19,159 nucleotides of DNA from NCBI RefSeq assembly GCF_938029845.1, contig NZ_CALHGG010000183.1:1-19159 (forward strand), in the 5' to 3' direction. Position numbers and translations under genes: made by a program. This document shows, in pieces, positions 1 to 6,199 of the stretch. The DNA comes from an uncultured Capnocytophaga sp. GTDB taxonomy: Bacteria > Bacteroidota > Bacteroidia > Flavobacteriales > Flavobacteriaceae. The notes beneath the pieces were generated by a model that saw nothing but the letters and a program-made list of their open reading frames with translations, was not told the origin of the DNA and searched no databases. Every line of letters starts with the position of its first letter. Positions within the stretch are counted from its first letter, which is position 1.

Positions 1-1
1 T

Positions 2-244
2 TACAAATTAGGTTCTCTTTTCGGTAACTTAATAAATGCTAAATACAATTGGCAATGGTATCATATTGAGAATGAAAAAGATATTTTTTATGGTGTAGTG
101 TCTCAAAAGCAAAGAGCTTGCTGTATTTGCCATAATTATTTTTATGAAATACTTACCCAAAAACGTTCTAACAACTTTAAATTACTTTTTAATATGATTG
201 AAAAAGAATATCCCAAAAATTGGTATTTTGTTCTTTTAAAATAG
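2..244 (+). CDS. C-terminal part of an unrecognised protein (5' end outside window)
   Basis: An open frame enters from the left edge and runs for 80 codons to a TAG at 242-244. The encoded tail is rich in aromatic residues (NWQWYHIENE near the start, KNWYFVLLK at the end) and carries a C-C-x-x-C cluster (RACCICHNYF). I do not recognise the family. The frame has no stop over its whole visible length in AT-rich DNA, and its residue mix looks like real protein. It points toward the two immunity-like genes at 410-1227, which are on the other strand, so it could be a toxin or immunity gene of the same accessory locus. That link rests only on position. Confidence 0.55.
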   Translation, partial: YKLGSLFGNLINAKYNWQWYHIENEKDIFYGVVSQKQRACCICHNYFYEILTQKRSNNFKLLFNMIEKEYPKNWYFVLLK

Positions 245-283
245 AAAGGGGTAATGTTCTAGCTGTGTTGTTAAGTTTAGCAC

Positions 284-322
284 CTTATCTCAAAAACTCA
301 AACACTGTCTCATAGAGATAAG
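284..322 (+). terminator. Possible hairpin after the left-edge gene
   Basis: An 8-bp inverted repeat (CTTATCTC at 284-291, GAGATAAG at 315-322) with a 23-base loop is followed by CGTTTTTA. It could end transcription of the plus-strand gene stopping at 244. The loop is long and the T-run short, so this is weak. Confidence 0.25.
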
Positions 323-409
323 CGTTTTTAAAGGCTATAATGTACTCTAAATAATGTGAGCTCGGTATAACAGAAATCGCCGGCAGAATTTCCCTTGTAA
401 GCTATTGTC

Positions 410-715
410 TTAGTCCTTATCGTTCTCATCTAGATAGTCTTCCCACTCTTTGGGCATTGGGCGCTCTATATGAGAGTTTCTATTTCCATACTTATCAAAG
501 ATATATTCTACTTTTGCTGTCTTATCTGATACTACATACCAAAACTCCCATATATTACCGAGCAACTCACTTTCACCAGTTACTATCCAAGCCTTCTTAC
601 CTTGGACATCATAATTAGGCGAGAACTGAATTTTTGTCAATGTATCTTTTATTTTAGGAAATCGTCTTTTATATTTCTCTACAATCTCTAATACTTCTTT
701 TTCTGTAAGTATCAT
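410..715 (-). CDS. Small hypothetical protein, immunity-like
   Basis: A 101-residue cytosolic protein with no signal peptide or membrane segment. It begins with a charged helix (residues 4-20), followed by a region that reads as several beta strands with many aromatics (AWIVTGE at 42-48, IWEFWYVVSD at 55-64, KVEYIFDKYG at 68-77) and an acidic tail. This helix-then-sheet layout and small size resemble many bacterial immunity proteins, but I cannot assign a named family with confidence. The start ATG has AGGATAAAGAG just upstream. The gene lies 20 bases downstream of the SMI1/KNR4 gene on the same strand, so the two are probably co-transcribed. A role in protecting against a toxin is inferred from this neighbour. 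Confidence 0.75.
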   Translation of the reverse strand: MILTEKEVLEIVEKYKRRFPKIKDTLTKIQFSPNYDVQGKKAWIVTGESELLGNIWEFWYVVSDKTAKVEYIFDKYGNRNSHIERPMPKEWEDYLDENDKD

Positions 716-735
716 AGCTCTTTATCCTAATGACA

Positions 736-1227
736 TTATTCTCGGCTTTCCAAATTTGTAATAAATTCGTTAAATGAAGATGCAACTATAATAGCTTTGT
801 CGGGATCATATCCAAAATCTTCATAATCTATATACTTTACCTCGCCACTCTGGATATCTATCCAAAAATCATTATCCCCATCATTAAAAGCAAAAGGAAA
901 ATGAAAATCAATAAACTCATCAAAATTTTCTGAATATCCCTCTCTTCTTGAAAGTGCCCTTGCTATACTCATACCTGATTCGCTTCCTATCTTGGGTATG
1001 TTATAGAATCCACTAACCTCTATGGTTTTCTTGACTCCTCGTTCATTATAGCATAGATAAGGAGCCTTATTAAAATATCCTCCATTGCTTAACAAGTAAA
1101 AATCTATAAAATCCTCCTTACCAAGGAATGAATAAGGGATTTCTTCTTCTATATCTTCCAATAGAATCGGATAAGCGCTCCTTTCTATAGAAATCCCTTT
1201 ACTTTGTAATAATTCTACTAAATTCAT
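736..1227 (-). CDS. SMI1/KNR4 (SUKH) family protein, probable immunity protein
   Basis: A 163-residue soluble protein. It matches the SUKH pattern: an N-terminal helical part, then FIDFYLLSNGGYF (residues 40-52), which fits the family's helix ending in NGG, and later HFPFAFNDGDNDFWIDIQSG (109-128), which fits the conserved 'PFA.dg.gd.f.id..sG' strand pair. The chain ends with a helix (SFNEFITNLE, 151-160). In bacteria, SUKH proteins are commonly immunity partners of nuclease and deaminase toxins in polymorphic-toxin systems. No cognate toxin is visible in the window, so this may be an orphan immunity gene or belong to a locus left of the window. It is the first gene of a two-gene minus-strand unit with a promoter-like box at 1325-1332. 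The family call is good; the biological role is inferred. Confidence 0.82.
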   Translation of the reverse strand: MNLVELLQSKGISIERSAYPILLEDIEEEIPYSFLGKEDFIDFYLLSNGGYFNKAPYLCYNERGVKKTIEVSGFYNIPKIGSESGMSIARALSRREGYSENFDEFIDFHFPFAFNDGDNDFWIDIQSGEVKYIDYEDFGYDPDKAIIVASSFNEFITNLESRE

Positions 1228-1324
1228 AATTCTAGGATTTAGCCCTTTAAGAATGAGCTACAAGCTCGCGCCAGCAGAGGTGTCCAATCGTATATGGACG
1301 AGACAGATTGCATGGTTACAAGGG

Positions 1325-1332
1325 CAAAGATA
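1325..1332 (-). promoter_or_regulatory. Bacteroidota-type -7 box for the immunity-like operon
   Basis: Reads TATCTTTG on the minus strand, matching TAnnTTTG. It would give a leader of roughly 90 bases before the ATG at 1227, and this leader holds the GC-rich, hairpin-prone stretch at about 1255-1315. No clear -33 TTTG is present; the upstream DNA is the heptad repeat at 1344-1378. Confidence 0.5.
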
Positions 1333-1343
1333 CTACTTTTTTC

Positions 1344-1378
1344 TGAGTTTTGAGTTTTAAGTTTTGAATTTTGAGTTA
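1344..1378. repeat. Heptanucleotide repeat (TGAGTTT, five imperfect copies)
   Basis: Units TGAGTTT, TGAGTTT, TAAGTTT, TGAATTT and TGAGTTA follow without gaps. The reverse complement (AAACTCA) resembles the CTAAAAA heptads upstream of folD. The array lies just upstream of the minus-strand -7 box at 1325-1332, where changes in copy number could alter promoter activity. Confidence 0.75.
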
Positions 1379-1404
1379 GTTGGCAATGTAAATCAATAAG
1401 TTAA

Positions 1405-1578
1405 AAATTGTATTCCTAATTAGTTGAGATGTAATAAATTATTTCTAATTAATTAAAAAACAATAAATTACACCTAATTAAGACGTAATAAATTGCGTCT
1501 AATTAGTTAAGACACAATAAATTGCGTCTCTACGGGGGAATTGTCTTAACTAAGATCTGGGTAGAGACGCAATAAATT
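1405..1578. repeat. Degenerate ~25-31 base tandem repeat closed by an inverted repeat
   Basis: Four diverged units begin near 1405, 1436, 1465 and 1490, each with AAATT at the start and GTAAT or CAAT at the end. The last unit runs into ATTGCGTCTCTAC (1521-1533), whose exact reverse complement GTAGAGACGCAAT lies at 1561-1573. Nested within, AGTTAAGACACAAT (1504-1517) nearly pairs with ATTGTCTTAACT (1540-1551). The structure resembles dispersed palindromic repeats seen in Bacteroidota genomes. It sits 3' of the PspC gene and could also act in termination. Confidence 0.7.
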
Positions 1579-1605
1579 GTTTATTAGAAAGTTAGCAAAT
1601 TGTAT

Positions 1606-3363
1606 TTACTTTTTTACTTCTACAATACTGTCATTGACAGCCTTATAGATACCTCGAGGGAATAGATAACCATGCTTCATGGTAGGGAATTTGGTGAATT
1701 TGGCCATTTTTCCTAAGGGAAGGAAGAGCTTGACATATACCCTCTGCATACGATAAGGGTTGCCTTTGTTTAAGAGGTAGCCATCGGGGAGGGTTAGGCT
1801 ATCCCCTACTATCTCTAATGGGTATTCTATCTTTTTAGCATTCTCCATAGCCTCATCGGTATCTCTTCCTTGAGAGGTTGTTTTTATTAGCAAATAAGGC
1901 GTTTGCTGTTGGGTTGTACCTAAGCCTAAGAAGTGTACATCTCCACTTCGCCCTACCCCCTTACTATCAACCAAGAAGCCATTAGTGAATATTGGTTTTT
2001 CATAAACAAAGAGTGTATCGGAAGTCAAGGTGATAGGGTGCTTTTCTTCTACTGCATTGTAAGAGATAAAACTCCTTGAAGCACTCGTTACCAAGGCAAA
2101 TACCCCCAAGAAGCCCACCAAGGTAATCAATATATTTGTTGCAAACCACCAGCGAGGTGTTTGGTAGCCTTTGGCAGAAAACACCTTCATTATCAAAAGC
2201 GTAAAGATAGAGATAAAGAGCACTATCAAAAGAGTAGTAGATAGGTAAAACAATACCTGTTGCCAGCTCTCGGTTAGGACAAAATCTAAATAATTATGCA
2301 AGAGCACTAAGGAGGCCCCACTGAAAATACCTATTCCTAAGAGGGCAGAGAGTACCACCAAGAGCAAGATAAAGACAATAAAGATAAATATCATCACTAA
2401 GAAATAGCTTGCCCCCTTAAACATGATATGGAAAAACTGACCCAAAATAGAGCGAGAGTGCCTTTGTGGCGCGGTATTATCCACCAATGACATAGGACTA
2501 CTGTCTTGTTGCTTATCCTGCTTACTGTCAGACTCATTATCCTTTTTAAGACCATAAGCCAAGAACCCATAGAGGAGCACAAAAAGTAGTGCACGTCCGT
2601 GGGTAGAGATAAGAGCAGCCATCATACAGCAGATAACCCCTATTCTCAGCCAGATAGATGGGATAGAAAAGTACTTAGCCAATCCGCCCAAGACCCCCAT
2701 CAGCCACTTATCGGAAGTGCTTTTAAGCCACTGACGTCTTTGGGGTGCTTCATCTTCGTCTTTGTGAGAGGAAATCGTATCAATATTCACCTCTAACCCC
2801 TTCATTTCCAATTTTTCAGCAGTTGTTTTTGCAGGCGGAATCACCAGCCAAAGCACTACATAAAGGAGTATAGAGAAGGTAGAGAGTGACATGGCAGACC
2901 CGTTAAAAGTAAAGGATAAAATTCCAATATTCAATAGGATAGGCAGCATATAGATGATTCTAAGGAGGGTTACATCTATGTGGAAATAGTAGCTTAGGCC
3001 AGAGAGCACTCCACCTATACTCCCTTTGCTTATATCCCGATAGAGTTTTCTGCTCCTTAGTGGGAGTACTGGAGCAGGTTTTTCAGAAGTAAGTTCCTCA
3101 TCGTCCTGTACATATTGTTCGGGCTTACCCATTACTTGTATTAAGTAATCTATATCTGAAGAAGTCACTACTTCTGTATTTTGCATACGTGCTCTGAGGA
3201 GTTCGGCCATACGTTGTTCTACATCGGTGAGGATTTCGTCCGTATCAGCAGATTGGCCTAAGTATTGGCGCACCTTTGTAAGATAGGCGGAGAGCTGGGA
3301 AGCGGCGCCATTTTCTATGATAAAGGAAAAGCCGCCTAAACTGATATTATGTGTTTTGTCCAT
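1606..3363 (-). CDS. Membrane protein with two PspC domains
   Basis: A 585-residue inner-membrane protein. Residues 1-90 form a soluble helical domain resembling the HAAS-type module often attached to PadR partners. A first PspC domain follows at about 106-178 (SKGSIGGVLSGLSYYFHID) and a second at about 217-275 (WLMGVLGGLAKYFSIP), each with its GG(V/L)xxGLxxYF motif and hydrophobic hairpin. Three further membrane segments lie near 318-345, 368-395 and 408-428, then a soluble, probably extracytoplasmic, domain to the end. PspC-domain proteins sense or respond to envelope stress; the precise activity of this long Bacteroidota form is not established. It starts 2 bases after the PadR regulator stop, so the two are translationally coupled and the regulator very likely controls this gene. 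Duplicated PspC domains make it longer than classical PspC (about 120 residues). Confidence 0.85.
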   Translation of the reverse strand: MDKTHNISLGGFSFIIENGAASQLSAYLTKVRQYLGQSADTDEILTDVEQRMAELLRARMQNTEVVTSSDIDYLIQVMGKPEQYVQDDEELTSEKPAPVLPLRSRKLYRDISKGSIGGVLSGLSYYFHIDVTLLRIIYMLPILLNIGILSFTFNGSAMSLSTFSILLYVVLWLVIPPAKTTAEKLEMKGLEVNIDTISSHKDEDEAPQRRQWLKSTSDKWLMGVLGGLAKYFSIPSIWLRIGVICCMMAALISTHGRALLFVLLYGFLAYGLKKDNESDSKQDKQQDSSPMSLVDNTAPQRHSRSILGQFFHIMFKGASYFLVMIFIFIVFILLLVVLSALLGIGIFSGASLVLLHNYLDFVLTESWQQVLFYLSTTLLIVLFISIFTLLIMKVFSAKGYQTPRWWFATNILITLVGFLGVFALVTSASRSFISYNAVEEKHPITLTSDTLFVYEKPIFTNGFLVDSKGVGRSGDVHFLGLGTTQQQTPYLLIKTTSQGRDTDEAMENAKKIEYPLEIVGDSLTLPDGYLLNKGNPYRMQRVYVKLFLPLGKMAKFTKFPTMKHGYLFPRGIYKAVNDSIVEVKK

Positions 3364-3365
3364 GA

Positions 3366-3698
3366 TTAAATAAGTTTGGTTATCATTGTTTGTAATTCAT
3401 TCCAAGAGGCAAGGGCTTCGTTGAGAAAGGAAAGCCCCTTGTCGGTAAGGGTGTAATACTTTCTCGGCGGTCCCGCGGTAGATTCACGCCAAGAATAGTT
3501 AAGTAAAGAGGCATTTTTCAGTCGGGTCATCAGCGGGTAGAGCGTTCCCTCCACCACGATCATATCCGCCTCCTTAAGTGCTTCCATGATGTCCGATGCA
3601 TAAGCTTCCTTCTTCTTATGAATGATAGAAAGAATACACATCTCCAAGACCCCTTTTCGCATTTGGGTTTTGATCTTCTCTAAATTAATAGCTTCCAT
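3366..3698 (-). CDS. PadR-family transcriptional regulator
   Basis: A winged-helix repressor of about 110 residues. The typical PadR core is visible: MRKGVLEMCILSII (first helix), then ASDIMEALKE, then the recognition helix and wing EGTLYPLMTRLKNASLLNY, followed by GPPRKYYTLTDKG and a C-terminal dimerisation helix. A longer frame could start at 3749, but its first 15 residues are unlike the family, and an imperfect palindrome that may be the operator lies at 3738-3761, inside that extension. I prefer the ATG at 3698; an ATG at 3704 is equally possible. The gene is followed after 2 bases by the PspC membrane protein, the usual target pairing for this regulator type. Autorepression at the upstream palindrome is likely but inferred. 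Confidence 0.88.
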   Translation of the reverse strand: MEAINLEKIKTQMRKGVLEMCILSIIHKKKEAYASDIMEALKEADMIVVEGTLYPLMTRLKNASLLNYSWRESTAGPPRKYYTLTDKGLSFLNEALASWNELQTMITKLI

Positions 3699-3737
3699 AA
3701 TCATCTGATTTGACCCTGCAAAGTTATAAAAAAATTC

Positions 3738-3761
3738 AGTACTATGCAAAACAAAGTAGCT
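3738..3761. promoter_or_regulatory. Candidate PadR operator/promoter (imperfect palindrome)
   Basis: AGTACTATG is followed after a short A-rich centre by CAAAGTAGCT, forming an imperfect inverted repeat. On the minus strand it contains TACTTTG followed by TTTTGCATAGTACT, close to the promoter-plus-operator layout of PadR-regulated Bacteroidota operons. It lies about 40 bases upstream of the preferred PadR start. Binding is inferred. Confidence 0.35.
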
Positions 3762-3766
3762 TTTTT

Positions 3767-3985
3767 TAATTGTTAATTATTAATGGTTATTTGTTAACAA
3801 CTAAGATAGATAAACTTTTCCCCCTTAGTAGTTGGCACTCATTAGCTTTGGAAGACTTATCATTTATAGCGCTTTATAACAACTCCAATTTTGAAAGAAA
3901 TTGACATATATATTTGAAAATAAATTAGTTATATAAATTACAAAAGTCTGTATTTTAACAATCGACCATCAATAATTAACAATTA
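3767..3985. repeat. 219-bp AT-rich segment with 21-bp terminal inverted repeats
   Basis: TAATTGTTAATTATT at 3767-3781 is the exact reverse complement of 3971-3985. The match continues for six more bases with one mismatch, giving 20 of 21 positions (3767-3787 against 3965-3985). The segment holds no gene and fills most of the divergent region between PadR and the acyl-CoA reductase. It could be a small non-autonomous element or a large regulatory palindrome. I see no clear target-site duplication. Confidence 0.6.
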
Positions 3986-3992
3986 TAATTCG

Positions 3993-4000
3993 TATTTTTG
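3993..4000 (+). promoter_or_regulatory. -7 box for the acyl-CoA reductase gene
   Basis: TATTTTTG matches TAnnTTTG and lies 21 bases before the ATG at 4022, giving a very short leader. No good -33 element is seen at the usual spacing. Confidence 0.5.
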
Positions 4001-4021
4001 TGGCTTGAAAAAACAACCTTA

Positions 4022-5062
4022 ATGCAGACTTTAGAACAGAGAATACAAGGTGTGGCTGCCTTGGGTGCTATGCTTACAGACTATTTCCTACATGGGGAGA
4101 AAGCCCCTATATACCTAGACTTGGAGGAAGCTCTCCAAAAAGCAGAACAACAGAATGCATGGTTTGATAGGGAGAACTGTCTTTTTGCACTAAAGCATTG
4201 GGCTAACCTTCTTAAAGAAAACAGCTTGAAGGCATGGCTCTCTACTTATCCTATAAAAGAAAAAACTCCCAAGCAAGTAGCCCTTATCTTGGCTGGAAAT
4301 ATTCCTATGGTCGGCTTCCATGATCTGCTCTGTGTATTGCTTTCAGGACATAAAGCCATCGTAAAACTCTCCTCCCAAGACAAAGTATTACTTCCTTTTT
4401 TGATTAAGAAACTTGAGGAAATAGCTCCTGAATTTAAGGGAGCCGTAAGTTTCACAGAAGAAAGAATCAACGATTTTGAAGCCGTTATAGCCACAGGTAG
4501 TAATAATACTGCCCGCTATTTTGAGTATTATTTTGGAAAAAAACCACATATCATTCGCCGAAACCGTAATTCGGTAGCTGTGCTTACAGGAAAAGAGACT
4601 CCTGAGGAGCTTTTCCAATTGGGTGAAGACATCTTTAGATATTTTGGATTGGGTTGTAGGAGTGTTTCCAAGCTATTTATCCCTGAAGATTATGATTTTG
4701 TTGCCTTTTTTGAAGCTATTTACCCTTATCATACTCTTTTAGACCACCAGAAGTATGTCAATAACTATGATTACAACAAGGCTGTATACCTAATGAGCCT
4801 TTTTAAGCTCTTAGAAAATGGTTTCTTGTTACTAAAAGAAGATGAAAAATATGCTTCCCCTATTGCCACCCTTTTCTATGAACGTTATAAGGATATGGCT
4901 ACCCTTAACCAACGCCTAGAGGCAGATAAAGAAGAGATACAATGTATTGTAAGTGGAGGTAATATTCCCCATACTATTCGTTTTGGGCAGAGCCAAGTGC
5001 CGTCGCTTACTGACTATGCAGATGGCGTGGATACTATGGCTTTCTTAAATAGTATTAATTAA
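4022..5062 (+). CDS. Acyl-CoA reductase, LuxC-like family
   Basis: A 346-residue soluble enzyme of the LuxC-type acyl-CoA reductase family, which reduces acyl-CoA to an aldehyde with NADPH through a cysteine thioester. The dinucleotide-binding start is visible at 88-101 (LILAGNIPMVGFHD), a second conserved block at 176-186 (HIIRRNRNSVA), and the presumed catalytic cysteine is C212 in GLGCRSVSKLF. In Flavobacteriia, homologues commonly sit next to serine-biosynthesis genes, as here, but their physiological substrate is not known to me; LuxC proper serves bioluminescence, which is not implied. A TTG at 3998 would add eight residues but falls inside the -7 box, so the ATG at 4022 is preferred. 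serC follows after about 60 bases with its own promoter. Confidence 0.85.
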   Translation: MQTLEQRIQGVAALGAMLTDYFLHGEKAPIYLDLEEALQKAEQQNAWFDRENCLFALKHWANLLKENSLKAWLSTYPIKEKTPKQVALILAGNIPMVGFHDLLCVLLSGHKAIVKLSSQDKVLLPFLIKKLEEIAPEFKGAVSFTEERINDFEAVIATGSNNTARYFEYYFGKKPHIIRRNRNSVAVLTGKETPEELFQLGEDIFRYFGLGCRSVSKLFIPEDYDFVAFFEAIYPYHTLLDHQKYVNNYDYNKAVYLMSLFKLLENGFLLLKEDEKYASPIATLFYERYKDMATLNQRLEADKEEIQCIVSGGNIPHTIRFGQSQVPSLTDYADGVDTMAFLNSIN

Positions 5063-5094
5063 TTTGGCTGGCTTATTTTTTAGTTCTAATTTTG
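5063..5094 (+). promoter_or_regulatory. Promoter of serC-serA
   Basis: TTTG at 5063-5066 and TAATTTTG at 5087-5094 are separated by 20 bases, an excellent match to the Bacteroidota housekeeping promoter. It starts immediately after the reductase stop codon, so serC has its own promoter besides any read-through. Confidence 0.7.
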
Positions 5095-5123
5095 CCGCCC
5101 ACCTATAAATATAGAAAAAGAAC

Positions 5124-6188
5124 ATGAAAAAACATAATTTTAGTGCAGGTCCTTCTATCTTGCCTGTCGAAGTATTTGAAAAAACCTCTCAAGCGGTTAT
5201 AGAGTTAGAAAACACAGGACTTTCTATTTTGGAGATATCTCACCGCAGCAAAGAGTTTATCGCTATTATGGAGCGTGCTAGGGCTTTGGCCTTAGAGCTT
5301 ACAGGACTTACAGGAAAAGGATATCAAGCGCTCTTTCTACAAGGAGGAGCCAGCCTACACTTCTACGCCTCCGCCCTCAACCTATTGGAGCGCAAAGGAG
5401 CCTATATAGATAGTGGTACTTGGGCGCACAAAGCCCTCGTAGAAGCACAATTTGTAGGAGCTACTGAAGTAATTGCTTCTTCTAAAGAAAATGGCTATCG
5501 CAATATACCCACCGAATATGTCCTTCCTAAGGATGCCGATTACCTACATATCACCACCAACAATACTATATATGGTACCGAATACTTTGAATACCCTAAA
5601 GTATCCGTTCCACTGGTAGCCGATATGAGTTCAGATATATTTTCCAAGGAGATGCCTTTTGAGGATTTTGGTCTCATCTATGCAGGTGCACAAAAAAATA
5701 TAGGTGCTGCGGGTACTACTTTGGTCATTGTGCGTGAGGATATTCTAGGAAAGGTAAGCCATAAGATTCCTACCCACCTGAACTATCAGGTACATATCAA
5801 GAACGAAAGTATGACCAATACACCTCCTACCCTTGCCGTATATACCTGTCTGCTTACCATGGAATGGCTCAAAAAACAAGGAGGTATCAAGGCCATAGAA
5901 GTGAAGAACAAAGAAAAAGCACGCATCCTATATGAAGAAGTAGATAGGAATCCCCTCTTCAAAGGGTATGCCGATGTAAAAGATCGTTCGCGCATGAATG
6001 TTGTCTTTAACCTTGTGGATGAATCCCTAACTGACCGCTTCAATGCGCTATGGGCAGAGGCTAATATCAGTGGTGTGAAGGGACATAGAAGTGTAGGCGG
6101 TTATCGTGCTTCCATCTACAATGCGCTCCCTATAGAAAGCGTACAATTGCTTATAGAAGTGATGCAACATTTCGAAAAAACAGTATAA
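5124..6188 (+). CDS. serC: Phosphoserine aminotransferase
   Basis: A 354-residue PLP enzyme (class V aminotransferase fold) that transfers an amino group from glutamate to 3-phosphohydroxypyruvate, the second step of serine synthesis; the family also acts in PLP synthesis in some bacteria. The N-terminus NFSAGPSILP is diagnostic. HRS (40-42) contributes to phosphate binding, W100 stacks on PLP, and K191 in YAGAQKNIGAAG is the Schiff-base lysine. Near the C-terminus, GHRSVGGYRASIYNA is the usual substrate-binding block. Length matches the family. serA begins 11 bases after the stop, so the two form an operon for converting 3-phosphoglycerate to phosphoserine. Confidence 0.96.
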   Translation: MKKHNFSAGPSILPVEVFEKTSQAVIELENTGLSILEISHRSKEFIAIMERARALALELTGLTGKGYQALFLQGGASLHFYASALNLLERKGAYIDSGTWAHKALVEAQFVGATEVIASSKENGYRNIPTEYVLPKDADYLHITTNNTIYGTEYFEYPKVSVPLVADMSSDIFSKEMPFEDFGLIYAGAQKNIGAAGTTLVIVREDILGKVSHKIPTHLNYQVHIKNESMTNTPPTLAVYTCLLTMEWLKKQGGIKAIEVKNKEKARILYEEVDRNPLFKGYADVKDRSRMNVVFNLVDESLTDRFNALWAEANISGVKGHRSVGGYRASIYNALPIESVQLLIEVMQHFEKTV

Positions 6189-6199
6189 ATAACGAATTT

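Larger units (their letters stand above)
1228..1605. other. Gene-free accessory intergenic region
   Basis: This 378-base gap holds, from left to right: a GC-rich structured leader (about 1255-1315, roughly half G+C against AT-rich surroundings), a minus-strand promoter box, five imperfect TGAGTTT heptads, and a degenerate tandem block ending in an inverted repeat. I see no convincing coding sequence. Confidence 0.8.

Noticed and set aside
1253..1360. A 35-codon plus-strand reading frame starting MSYKLAPAEV
   Set aside because: It runs across the GC-rich leader, the minus-strand promoter box and the heptad repeat, ends in low-complexity FFLSFEF, and has no ribosome-binding signal. More likely non-coding.
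1344..1578. Possible CRISPR array
   Set aside because: The units are degenerate, contiguous and lack unique spacers of constant length; no cas gene is present.
2397..2796. Overlapping reading frames on both strands inside the PspC gene
   Set aside because: Both overlap the well-supported PspC protein, show no family motifs, and have no promoter or ribosome-binding signal.
3699..3749. Longer PadR start (MHSTEFFYNFAG...)
   Set aside because: The extra residues do not resemble PadR N-termini and overlap the candidate operator palindrome.
3998..4021. TTG start adding eight residues to the acyl-CoA reductase
   Set aside because: The TTG is the end of the TATTTTTG -7 box, so it would not be in the transcript.
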